DNA of 6,676 nt. It comes from Pseudomonadota bacterium (GTDB lineage Bacteria; Pseudomonadota; Alphaproteobacteria; Rhizobiales; Hyphomicrobiaceae). The stretch spans positions 1 to 6,676 of the forward strand of contig JAEVZQ010000087.1 of the NCBI GenBank assembly GCA_023392135.1, read 5' to 3'. Shown here one piece after another: positions 1 through 6,676 of this stretch. The translations under genes and the position numbers were made by a program. The stretch's first letter is position 1. Each line of letters starts with the position of its first letter. The notes beneath the pieces were generated by a model. That model did not search any database and was not told where the DNA came from. It saw only the letters and a program-made list of their open reading frames with translations.

Positions 1-437
1 AAGTAGCTGGTCAACGCGGTCGCTTGGCATGAATAGCGCCTGGCGCCAGCCAGATCGGGCAACCGGGTAGCGGCTTGGACGTCTGCATACGTGCAACCGA
101 TTGAAGCTTCGCCTTTCGGCTCCGGTCCATTGTCGTCGGGATCTCGCAACCATGCGGCGTGCCAGAAGATCAGGCAGCCGTTCTGGCAGCCATCATGGGC
201 TGCCCCGTCGCACCGATATCCGAGATGAACCAGGTTTTTAGTCTGCAAGGCGACATACCGCCCTTGAACGGGCCCGCAGGTCTTGTGCGCCGAGCTGCTC
301 ACCCGCACACGCCGACCACAATACTCGAACATTTCCGGCATGAAGGGTAAGCCCTCCAAGCGGCCGTTCTTGTCGAGCGTCCTGAGGATCTCCTCTTTCG
401 AACGAACCTCTACCCAATCGCCCGCCTTCAGGCCCAT
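1..437 (-). CDS. Conserved Cys/His-rich protein of unknown function, 3'-truncated by window edge
   Basis: The frame is open from an ATG at 437 to the left edge, giving 145 residues without a stop; the C-terminus lies outside the window. The protein starts MGLKAGDWVEVRSKEEIL and continues with LDKNGRLEGLPFMPEM, a pattern I recall from conserved hypothetical proteins found in several bacterial phyla, some of them near polysaccharide genes. Cysteines lie at about 40, 54, 76, 84, 88, 115 and 137 and histidines at 51, 71, 81 and 93. The block RCDG..HDGCQNGCLIFW..AWL at about 75-97 is typical of the family. This spacing suggests metal or Fe-S binding, but that is inference. No signal peptide or membrane segment is seen. 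A GGGAG Shine-Dalgarno site at 446-450 lies 8 nt before the ATG and supports this start. The next gene on the same strand, the sugar transferase, ends 239 bp upstream. I am sure it is a real gene and do not know its function. Confidence 0.8.
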   Translation of the reverse strand, partial: MGLKAGDWVEVRSKEEILRTLDKNGRLEGLPFMPEMFEYCGRRVRVSSSAHKTCGPVQGRYVALQTKNLVHLGYRCDGAAHDGCQNGCLIFWHAAWLRDPDDNGPEPKGEASIGCTYADVQAATRLPDLAGARRYSCQATALTSY

Positions 438-441
438 TGTT

Positions 442-525
442 GGAACTCCCTACGGAACTCCGGCAGTATGACGCGATTTTCAGAGTGCCAGACACAGAAC
501 CCGTTACCTGCCGCCTGGGAGTTCC
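442..525 (-). promoter_or_regulatory. Possible anti-Shine-Dalgarno pairing in the leader of the left-edge gene
   Basis: Read on the minus strand, GGAACTCCC at 525-517 is perfectly complementary over 9 nt to GGGAGTTCC at 450-442, which contains the ribosome binding site of the gene starting at 437. A second copy of GGAGTTCC, followed by G, at 461-453 can pair with the same upstream element over 9 nt, so two mutually exclusive helices are possible. An AT-rich GATAAT at 552-547 could be a -10 element that would place the upstream arm inside the transcript, but no good -35 matches it. Translational control is inferred from the pairing alone. Confidence 0.3.
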
Positions 526-595
526 GGTCCCAATAGTCGCGTGAATATTATCGTCGGCGTCGATCGGTGAGGGAAGCAACGCCGCGATCTAGCGT

Positions 596-622
596 TAATA
601 GTTGCTCTATTTTGCAACATTA
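596..622. repeat. Inverted repeat TAAT-A-GTTGC / GCAAC-ATTA
   Basis: The left arm is TAAT, an unpaired A, then GTTGC (596-605). The right arm is GCAAC then ATTA (614-622), and the loop is 8 nt. It lies in the 239 bp between the end of the sugar transferase and the start of the left-edge gene, both on the minus strand. It could be an operator for the left-edge gene or a weak terminator behind the sugar transferase. The lack of a following T run argues against a standard intrinsic terminator. Confidence 0.3.
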
Positions 623-676
623 GTCGGGAGTAATTGGGCAAGAAGCGCCAGTCCGCGGTACGTACGGTCCCGGCGA

Positions 677-2110
677 TCAAAATGCATTGCGATTGATAAA
701 GCCGCAGAAAGGGGTCAGGGCGAGTATCTTGATATCCATCCAGAGCGACCAGTTTTCAATATAGCTCAAGTCCAATTGGAGGCGCTGACGCATTTTTTCC
801 GGATCCTCCGTGGGGCCTCGCAACCCATTTACCTGGGCGAGGCCCGTTATGCCCGGCTTGACGATGTGCCGCCTTCCGTAGCGCTCCAGCTGCCGACGGT
901 AGTAGTGGTTGTGGGCCACGGCGTGAGGGCGGGGGCCGACCAGGGACATCTGGCCTTTCAAAACATTGAAGAGCTGAGGCAGCTCGTCGAAGCTCGTCCG
1001 GCGCAGGAACCTGCCGACCCGGGTCACTCGAGGATCATTCTTCGTGGCCTGCGCGACGTGATCACCGTTTTCCTGCACCGTCATCGTTCTGAACTTGTAG
1101 ACATCGATGACGACGTGGTTGAAACCATGCCGCCGCTGCCGGAAAATCGCCGGGCCAGGACTGTCAAGGCGAATGGCCAGGGCAATCGCCAGCATCAATG
1201 GTGCGGATAAGATGACGAGCATCGTGGCGAGGACGTAATCGAGCAGGCTTTTACTTGCGTAGGCCCAATCGCAAATCGGTTTCGATCTTACCTTGAGCAG
1301 GTTGACGCCCGCCACTCGCTCTGTCCCGCTGACCGGCAACTCCAGATCAGCGAGATAGAGCCAAACGTGCACCGGCAGGACACTAAGCTGATCGACTGAT
1401 CGCCTGGCATCAGCGGCTCGCGACGGAGCAATAACAATCTCGTCGAATACGCCGCCCTCGCCAGCTGCAATGGCCTCGGCAATGGCCGGTTCCATGCAGC
1501 CATTTTTCACATCAAAAATGGCTGCTATTTCGATCCCAGGGGTGCATGGCAGCTGTGCGGCCAGCTGCTTGCCTGCATTTCCGTCAGCAATGATTGCAAC
1601 CCGCCTCACTGCAGATCCGGCTTCTGTCAGTCGCTTCAAAAGACGCCCTGACATCAGTCGACCCAGCGGGACGAGCACCAAGGTCAGTAGCAACCAAGTG
1701 AGGAGCCAACCGCGCGAGTAGTTGGCCGATAATTTCAATAAGTACGCGACTGCGATGAGGATGAGAAACGAGAAGCCGATATGGAAAATCAGATCGGGCC
1801 AGCGTGAACGCAAATCTGTGAGTGCAGCGCGATCGTGCAGGCCTTGGCTGCGAAAGATATAGAAGGCAATGAAGCCGGCTGCAATTCCTGCAATGACATA
1901 ACTGGATAATGGCTGGCCCGTATCGAGGAGAACGGTCAGGTAAATAAACTTGGCAATGACAGATGCCAGCACGATCGCTGCGACATCGATAAACGCCAAC
2001 ATGTCAAGCAGCATCGGTTGCGACAAGTGTACGGGAAATTCCCGTCGGCCCAACGGATTGTGGTCGGCAGATGCGGGTTGCGAAGCCAAAGCGTGGCTTC
2101 TGCGTGTCAT
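677..2110 (-). CDS. Exopolysaccharide polyprenyl-phosphate sugar-1-phosphate transferase (WcaJ/GumD family)
   Basis: This enzyme family moves a hexose-1-phosphate, usually glucose, from UDP-sugar to undecaprenyl phosphate at the inner membrane, the first step of exopolysaccharide repeat-unit assembly. The 477-residue product has the family's usual length and layout. Four hydrophobic segments lie at about 34-62, 70-86, 107-126 and 135-150. A Rossmann-like region (CoA_binding_3 type) spans about 168-275, and a further hydrophobic segment covers about 289-313. The catalytic bacterial sugar transferase domain follows, with [13 protein letters not shown] from about 317, KFRTM at 339-343, [12 protein letters not shown] from 375 (carrying the Asp-Glu pair), SLVGPRP near 389-395 and [12 protein letters not shown] at 418-429. 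An in-frame ATG at 2143 would add 11 residues but has no clear ribosome site. The ATG at 2110 has GAGGA at 2115-2119, so I chose it. No other glycosyltransferase, polymerase or flippase is in the window. The sugar specificity cannot be read from sequence. Confidence 0.93.
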   Translation of the reverse strand: MTRRSHALASQPASADHNPLGRREFPVHLSQPMLLDMLAFIDVAAIVLASVIAKFIYLTVLLDTGQPLSSYVIAGIAAGFIAFYIFRSQGLHDRAALTDLRSRWPDLIFHIGFSFLILIAVAYLLKLSANYSRGWLLTWLLLTLVLVPLGRLMSGRLLKRLTEAGSAVRRVAIIADGNAGKQLAAQLPCTPGIEIAAIFDVKNGCMEPAIAEAIAAGEGGVFDEIVIAPSRAADARRSVDQLSVLPVHVWLYLADLELPVSGTERVAGVNLLKVRSKPICDWAYASKSLLDYVLATMLVILSAPLMLAIALAIRLDSPGPAIFRQRRHGFNHVVIDVYKFRTMTVQENGDHVAQATKNDPRVTRVGRFLRRTSFDELPQLFNVLKGQMSLVGPRPHAVAHNHYYRRQLERYGRRHIVKPGITGLAQVNGLRGPTEDPEKMRQRLQLDLSYIENWSLWMDIKILALTPFCGFINRNAF

Positions 2111-2114
2111 AGCA

Positions 2115-2119
2115 TCCTC
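2115..2119 (-). promoter_or_regulatory. Ribosome binding site deciding the sugar transferase start
   Basis: On the minus strand GAGGA precedes the ATG at 2110 with a 4 nt gap. The alternative ATG at 2143 is preceded by a CT/CG-rich stretch without purine-rich Shine-Dalgarno character. Confidence 0.55.
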
Positions 2120-2170
2120 GCGCGTTGCGCCTGATTGGAGCATTAAGTCGGCGGAGCGCGGCGTGCAATG

Positions 2171-2193
2171 ACAATGTTAAGAATTGTTTAACA
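2171..2193. promoter_or_regulatory. Overlapping inverted repeats in the sugar transferase leader (operator candidate)
   Basis: Two perfect inverted repeats interleave: ACAAT (2171-2175) with ATTGT (2183-2187), and TGTTAA (2175-2180) with TTAACA (2188-2193), each with a 7 nt spacer. The block is AT-rich against a GC-rich background. It lies 61-83 nt upstream of the chosen ATG and just downstream of the start site predicted from the candidate promoter, a common place for a repressor site. No regulator is identified. Confidence 0.4.
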
Positions 2194-2216
2194 CTGATGC
2201 CTCGCCGGCTGGCCTG

Positions 2217-2246
2217 ATCATAAAATGTGGGAGCCGACTGCATCAA
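2217..2246 (-). promoter_or_regulatory. Candidate sigma70-type promoter of the sugar transferase
   Basis: On the minus strand TTGATG (2246-2241) and TATGAT (2222-2217) are separated by 18 nt. They match TTGACA in 4 of 6 positions and TATAAT in 5 of 6. Transcription would start near 2210 and give a leader of about 100 nt containing the inverted repeats at 2171-2193. Matches of this quality also arise by chance in AT-rich gaps. Confidence 0.42.
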
Positions 2247-2501
2247 AATAGCAATAAGCGAAGCTTAGTGGCGCTATTCCTGCACGGAAGGTGAAAATAT
2301 ACATCAACGGAATAGAGAGTACTTCGGCGGTGTGAAAATGCCGAGCCAGCGACAGTATCCAAGCCCGTTCTCAGCCCTGTTTCATGATCTCTACGTGAGC
2401 GTGCCCGTGAAAGATGCCGCCGTTGGTCGAGTATGAATTGTCCACCCGAATCCGAGCAGGCTGATTTGAGCAATCGGGATGAGTGCTAGCAGGGCACATG
2501 C

Positions 2502-2750
2502 TCAGTACGTCAGGGCCGCCTTGATCGCCTGCAGCTCCTGGTGGGGGTCGGGGTAGGCTTCGTAGGCGTGCATCGTGCGGCGGTACCAGTACCGGCTGTT
2601 CCCGGCGTCGCCTTCCATCTTGTGGAGGACGGCGTGGATCCAGCAGGCGTCCGAATCGTCCTCATAGTTCTGAACGATCTTGTGTGCCGCGTCCCAGTCA
2701 CCGGCGAGAGCCAGGTCGACGGCGCGGATCAGTTCCTGGCGGTCTGCCAT
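2502..2750 (-). CDS. Small conserved protein of unknown function, third gene of the queC operon
   Basis: The 82-residue product begins [20 protein letters not shown] and contains [13 protein letters not shown] at about 36-48 and NSRYWYRR at 51-58. I recall small alphaproteobacterial proteins with the same WIHAVLH..EGD..N..YWYRR core, always annotated as hypothetical. It is mostly helical by eye, with no signal peptide or membrane segment. The aromatic and alanine spacing recalls a single TPR-like hairpin, which is inference. Its start overlaps the end of queC by 22 nt, pointing to translational coupling. An ATG at 2759 would add three residues, but its purine-rich AAGG abuts the codon; for the ATG at 2750 the same AAGG is 9 nt away, so I prefer that one. 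The function is unknown, and a link to QueC rests only on the overlap. Confidence 0.75.
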   Translation of the reverse strand: MADRQELIRAVDLALAGDWDAAHKIVQNYEDDSDACWIHAVLHKMEGDAGNSRYWYRRTMHAYEAYPDPHQELQAIKAALTY

Positions 2751-3424
2751 TCGTCCCATCCTTTCCGGCGGAGCTCGCAGGCGGGGCAGGTGGCGCAGCC
2801 GTAGCCCCAGGCATGACGCCTGCTGCGATCGCCAAGATAGCAGGTGTGAGTTTCCTCGACGATGAGCTCGATGAGCGGGTCACCGCCGAGTTCCTGCGCC
2901 AATCCCCACGTGCCGGCCTTGTCGGTCCACATGAGCGGTGTTTCGATCGTCACGGTCCACTCGAGGCCGAGGCTGAGGGCGCGGGCGAGCGTTTGGAGCG
3001 TCTCGTCGCGACAGTCGGGATAGCCGGAAAAGTCCGTCTCGCTCATGCCTCCGACAAGCACGGGTATGCGCCGCCGATAGGCGATCGCGGCGGCGTAGGT
3101 GAAGAACACGAGATTGCGGCCCGGCACGAAGGTGGAGGGCAGGCCGGCGGCCGTCATCTCGATCTCCGCATCACGGGTCAGTGCCGTGTCGCTGATGGCA
3201 CCGAACTCGGCAAGGTCGAGCACGCGATCCTCGCCGAGCCGTAGACCCCATTCCGGAAAGCCGGCGCGCAGTCTTTCCAGCACGCGCTTGCGTGCAATCA
3301 GCTCGAACTCGTGGCGCTGGCCGTAGGCGAACCCGATCGTCTCGACGTGCTCGTAACGGGACAGCGCCCACGCAAGGCACGTCCTCGAATCCTGACCACC
3401 CGAGAACAGGACCAGCGCCCGCAT
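2729..3424 (-). CDS. queC: 7-cyano-7-deazaguanine (preQ0) synthase QueC
   Basis: QueC converts 7-carboxy-7-deazaguanine, ammonia and ATP to preQ0, the precursor of the tRNA base queuosine, in the cytoplasm. The 231-residue product has the family's usual length. The PP-loop SGGQDS is at residues 8-13, followed by TCLAWAL at 15-21. Further family motifs are [11 protein letters not shown] (32-42), [20 protein letters not shown] and [11 protein letters not shown]. Four cysteines at 195, 210, 213 and 216 (TCYLGDR..., [13 protein letters not shown]) form the zinc site. Arg14 directly after the PP-loop replaces the Thr or Ala I would expect. The ATG at 3424 begins only 3 nt after the GFA gene's stop, with GGAG about 10 nt upstream, and the gene overlaps the following small gene. 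The partner genes queD, queE and queF are not in the window. The identification is secure. Confidence 0.95.
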   Translation of the reverse strand: MRALVLFSGGQDSRTCLAWALSRYEHVETIGFAYGQRHEFELIARKRVLERLRAGFPEWGLRLGEDRVLDLAEFGAISDTALTRDAEIEMTAAGLPSTFVPGRNLVFFTYAAAIAYRRRIPVLVGGMSETDFSGYPDCRDETLQTLARALSLGLEWTVTIETPLMWTDKAGTWGLAQELGGDPLIELIVEETHTCYLGDRSRRHAWGYGCATCPACELRRKGWDEWQTARN

Positions 3425-3427
3425 GAC

Positions 3428-3787
3428 TTAACGGCTCCGGCCGTCGAATGGAGTGAGCGTCAGCTTCGAGAGATCTATGCCCTCGAGGCAGCGGACATTG
3501 ACCCCAACACAGTCCTTACCGTCGGGCCCCCGGCCGCGGGCAAAGGAGGCAACGCCGCACCTGTTGCAGAACAGATGATGAATGGCCTTCGTGTTGAACT
3601 GATAGTCGGTGAGAGCTTCTTCTCCAGAGAGCAGCTTGAACTGATCCGTTGGAATGAAGTTCCATAGCGCGCCCCGCTTCTGGCAGATCGAGCAGTTGCA
3701 GCTGACGACCGATTCAAGCGCGGTCGTGGCCTCGAAGCTCACCGCCCCGCAATGGCAGGCCCCTTCATAAGTCTCGGACTCGCTCAT
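3428..3787 (-). CDS. GFA-family (CENP-V/GFA domain) zinc-binding protein
   Basis: The 119-residue product is a single GFA domain, the fold of glutathione-dependent formaldehyde-activating enzyme; most members have no proven reaction. The zinc ligands expected for the family are all present: CHC at 11-13, CNCSIC at 30-35 and CNRC at 74-77, that is Cys11, 13, 30, 32, 35, 74 and 77. The C-terminal half carries CVGVNVRCLEG, also typical. There is no signal peptide or membrane segment. The frame could start 28 residues earlier, but the ATG at 3787 has AGGAGG at 3795-3800 with a 7 nt gap and fits the domain's usual beginning. It is the first gene of a three-gene minus-strand operon and ends 3 nt before queC. 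A formaldehyde role cannot be assumed from the domain; S-(hydroxymethyl)glutathione synthase activity is only one possibility. Confidence 0.9.
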   Translation of the reverse strand: MSESETYEGACHCGAVSFEATTALESVVSCNCSICQKRGALWNFIPTDQFKLLSGEEALTDYQFNTKAIHHLFCNRCGVASFARGRGPDGKDCVGVNVRCLEGIDLSKLTLTPFDGRSR

Positions 3788-3794
3788 CCGTATG

Positions 3795-3800
3795 CCTCCT
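3795..3800 (-). promoter_or_regulatory. Strong ribosome binding site of the GFA gene
   Basis: AGGAGG on the minus strand lies 7 nt before the ATG at 3787. It rules in the short 119-residue form over the 147-residue reading. Confidence 0.65.
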
Positions 3801-3802
3801 AC

Positions 3803-3848
3803 GTTGCTGCAGGGAGCTGCGATACGATCTAACAGGGACAGCTGCAAC
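3803..3848. repeat. Repeats inside the divergent GFA/enolase promoter region
   Basis: CAGGGA-GCTGC at 3810-3820 recurs as CAGGGA-CA-GCTGC at 3833-3845, about 23 bp later. The pair is bracketed by GTTGC (3803-3807) and GCAAC (3844-3848), an inverted pair. The position between divergent genes fits a regulator site serving one or both, but nothing identifies the regulator. Confidence 0.25.
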
Positions 3849-3854
3849 CATTTC

Positions 3855-5211
<1,357 letters not shown>

Positions 5212-5318
5212 GGGTCTGTCGCCAAGGCTCGTCCACAATCTGCGCTCCGGTGATCTAGTCCGCTGAGCTAAGGTGGCAGACTGGCGACCGCGCTGGTCGG
5301 CCGCCGAATGGGAGCACC

Positions 5319-5323
5319 AGGGA
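5319..5323 (+). promoter_or_regulatory. Ribosome binding site deciding the chrA start
   Basis: AGGGA lies 6 nt before the ATG at 5330. The upstream in-frame GTG at 5273 has no comparable site, and the 19 residues it would add are charged and Trp-rich and not typical of a ChrA N-terminus. Confidence 0.55.
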
Positions 5324-5329
5324 CGCGAG

Positions 5330-6547
5330 ATGGATGGGAACAAAAAAGCAGGCAGCACCGGCAAGCCCGGGAGCGCAGCCGAAGTCTTCCGGGTGTTTCT
5401 CGGGCTCGGGCTGACCTCGTTCGGAGGCCCGGTCGCCCACATCGGCTACTTTCGGGAGATGTTCGTCGTTCGGCGCAAGTGGCTGAGCGAGAATGCCTAT
5501 GCGGATCTCGTCGCGCTCTGCCAGTTTCTTCCGGGGCCGGCATCGAGCCAGGTTGGCATGGCTATCGGGCTTCTGCGAGCTGGCTATGCGGGGTTGCTCG
5601 CGGCCTGGCTGGCTTTCACGCTCCCGTCAGCCATTGTCCTGGTTGCTTTCGCCTACGGCGCCGGAACGCTCGAGCAGGCCGCAGGCACAGGCTGGATCAG
5701 CGGATTGAAGGCGGCCGCGGTCGCCGTTGTCGCCCATGCCGTGCTCGGCATGGCGCGCAGCCTTGCACCGGACAGGGAACGGGCGACGATCGCCGTCATC
5801 GGCATGATCGGCGCGATGCTCATCCCGTCCGCCATCGGGCAGGTGCTGGTGATCGCCATTGGCGGACTGATAGGGTTGGTCTGGCTGCGCGCCAAGGTCG
5901 GACCTGTGGAGGAGGATGCATCGCTCGCCGTCGCCGTCAGCCAGCGCGCGGCCATTCTCTTTCTGGCGATCTTCTTCGCTCTCCTGGTCCTGCTCCCGTT
6001 CCTTGCATCTGTCAGCGGGAATGGTGTGCTGCGGCTCATCGATGGGTTCTATCGCGCCGGCTCGCTCGTCTTCGGCGGCGGTCACGTCGTCCTGCCGCTG
6101 CTGCAGGCAGAGGTGGTCGAGACCGGAATGGTCGACCGGGAGGCATTTCTGGCAGGCTATGGCGCAGCTCAGGCGGTGCCAGGGCCTCTGTTCACATTCG
6201 CAGCCTTCCTCGGCGCTGTCATGCAGGAGCCCCCGAGCGGCCTCGCCGGTGCGGGCATCGCGCTTGTCGCCATATTCGCTCCGTCTGCGTTGCTCATTCT
6301 CGGAGGGTTGCCGTTCTGGGATCGCCTTCGCAGTGCTCCGCTGGCTCAGCGGGCGCTTGCCGGCGTGAATGCCGCAGTCGGCGGCCTGCTTGCAGCGGCC
6401 CTTTATGATCCAGTGTTCGCGGAAGGTATCACATCGCACATGGCGATGGCGGTGGCCGCAACCTCGTTCGTGGCGTTGGCGGCATGGCAAGTCCCTGCAT
6501 GGGCGGTGGTGACGGCAGCGGGTGTCGCCGGGCTCGTTGTCCTTTAG
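5330..6547 (+). CDS. chrA: Chromate transporter ChrA, two-domain (long-chain CHR) type
   Basis: ChrA proteins export chromate across the inner membrane, lowering cytoplasmic CrO4 2-. The 405-residue product has two homologous CHR halves, about 16-185 and 235-400, with some ten or more hydrophobic segments. The first half carries SFGGP at 30-34 and FLPGPASSQ at 66-74. The second repeats the pattern with FGGGHVVLPLL at 248-258 and QAVPGPLFT at 281-289. The halves are joined by a charged linker near 187-205. The start at 5330 was chosen on its ribosome site. The 118 bp gap to eno holds no obvious promoter or terminator, so cotranscription with eno is possible. The usual chromate-resistance partners chrB, chrC and chrF are not in the window. 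Some CHR-family members may carry other oxyanions such as sulfate, so the substrate is inferred from family. Confidence 0.93.
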   Translation: MDGNKKAGSTGKPGSAAEVFRVFLGLGLTSFGGPVAHIGYFREMFVVRRKWLSENAYADLVALCQFLPGPASSQVGMAIGLLRAGYAGLLAAWLAFTLPSAIVLVAFAYGAGTLEQAAGTGWISGLKAAAVAVVAHAVLGMARSLAPDRERATIAVIGMIGAMLIPSAIGQVLVIAIGGLIGLVWLRAKVGPVEEDASLAVAVSQRAAILFLAIFFALLVLLPFLASVSGNGVLRLIDGFYRAGSLVFGGGHVVLPLLQAEVVETGMVDREAFLAGYGAAQAVPGPLFTFAAFLGAVMQEPPSGLAGAGIALVAIFAPSALLILGGLPFWDRLRSAPLAQRALAGVNAAVGGLLAAALYDPVFAEGITSHMAMAVAATSFVALAAWQVPAWAVVTAAGVAGLVVL

Positions 6548-6558
6548 ATCGGCACCGT

Positions 6559-6573
6559 CCCGCATCATGCGGG
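6559..6573. terminator. Short GC hairpin between convergent genes
   Basis: CCCGCA (6559-6564) and TGCGGG (6568-6573) pair perfectly around a 3 nt loop, 12 nt after the chrA stop. No T run follows on the plus strand. The loop is itself the TGA stop of the minus-strand frame. It may act as a weak terminator for chrA. Confidence 0.3.
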
Positions 6574-6676
6574 CTTCATCATCTCGCGGAACACCTCTTT
6601 ACCCGCCTTTAACGCTGCCCCGCATACAACGGTCGCGTTGAAGCGAGTTACGAAATGGTTCTGCGTCGCACAACAC
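6565..6676 (-). CDS. Probable C-terminal end of an unidentified gene, 5' part beyond the window
   Basis: The minus-strand frame is open from the right edge to a TGA at 6567-6565, giving 36 residues that end FNATVVCGAALKAGKEVFREMMKPA. Composition and GC-rich third positions look protein-like, and the last part could be an amphipathic helix. It would converge on chrA with a 17 bp gap. I do not recognise the family, and a frame this short could be open by chance. Confidence 0.4.
   Translation of the reverse strand, partial: CCATQNHFVTRFNATVVCGAALKAGKEVFREMMKPA

Larger units (their letters stand above)
2111..2501. other. 391 bp non-coding region upstream of the sugar transferase
   Basis: This gap separates the end of the minus-strand queC operon from the sugar transferase start. 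It holds the candidate promoter at 2217-2246, the inverted repeats at 2171-2193 and the transferase ribosome site. Between about 2250 and 2501 I see no convincing gene. Short open frames on both strands there have no recognisable protein character. No clear terminator for the queC operon is visible; only a weak GTGC/GCAC pairing occurs at 2483-2497. Confidence 0.6.

Noticed and set aside
602..1210. Long plus-strand open frame of 202 codons opposite the sugar transferase
   Set aside because: It is antisense to a clearly identified gene, has no recognisable family features, and the sense frame explains the coding signal.
2338..2436. 32-codon plus-strand frame in the same gap (starts MPSQRQYPSPF)
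   Set aside because: Weak ribosome site and no recognisable similarity; indistinguishable from a chance frame.
2243..2473. 76-codon minus-strand open frame in the 391 bp gap
   Set aside because: No convincing ribosome site, unlikely composition, and it overlaps the candidate promoter of the sugar transferase.
2684..3244. Plus-strand open frame of 186 codons opposite queC
   Set aside because: Antisense to QueC, whose motifs run through the whole region.
5240..5280. A stretch with CGCTGAGCTAAGG resembling the reverse complement of a tRNA D-arm
   Set aside because: No matching T-arm, acceptor stem or anticodon arm could be found on either side.
5627..6568. Minus-strand open frame of 313 codons opposite chrA
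   Set aside because: Low-complexity charged sequence without family motifs; antisense shadow of a membrane protein gene.

Overview
This 6.7 kb window looks chromosomal and comes from a GC-rich alphaproteobacterium. The enolase, QueC and ChrA sequences have the flavour of Hyphomicrobiales and relatives, but this rests on remembered family appearance and not on a search. No phage, insertion sequence, CRISPR array, rRNA or tRNA is visible.

Layout, left to right. (1) Positions 1-437, minus strand: the N-terminal 145 residues of a Cys/His-rich conserved protein of unknown function, running off the left edge. (2) 677-2110, minus strand: a membrane-bound polyprenyl-phosphate sugar-phosphate transferase of the WcaJ/GumD type, which starts exopolysaccharide repeat-unit synthesis. 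It sits behind a plausible promoter and an inverted-repeat leader, and no other polysaccharide gene is visible. (3) 2502-3787, minus strand: a tightly packed operon of a GFA-family zinc protein, the 7-cyano-7-deazaguanine synthase QueC, and an 82-residue conserved protein. The gaps are 3 nt and then a 22 nt overlap. (4) 3788-3924: a 137 bp divergent promoter region. (5) 3925-5211, plus strand: a full enolase with all catalytic and metal residues. (6) 5330-6547, plus strand: a two-domain chromate transporter ChrA, 118 bp downstream of the enolase. (7) 6565-6676, minus strand: the probable C-terminal end of another gene, converging on chrA and running off the right edge.

The window combines surface polysaccharide initiation, queuosine/preQ0 synthesis, a thiol/zinc protein, central glycolysis and oxyanion export. 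The enolase-chrA tandem and the GFA-queC-small protein operon are the two contexts most worth following up. Nothing here proves a new system. The less obvious signals are a 9-nt sequence that can pair with the Shine-Dalgarno region of the left-edge gene, and overlapping inverted repeats in the leader of the sugar transferase. Three of the predicted starts (sugar transferase, enolase, chrA) are moved inward from the longest reading frame because a Shine-Dalgarno site sits in front of the internal ATG; GFA is moved for the same reason.
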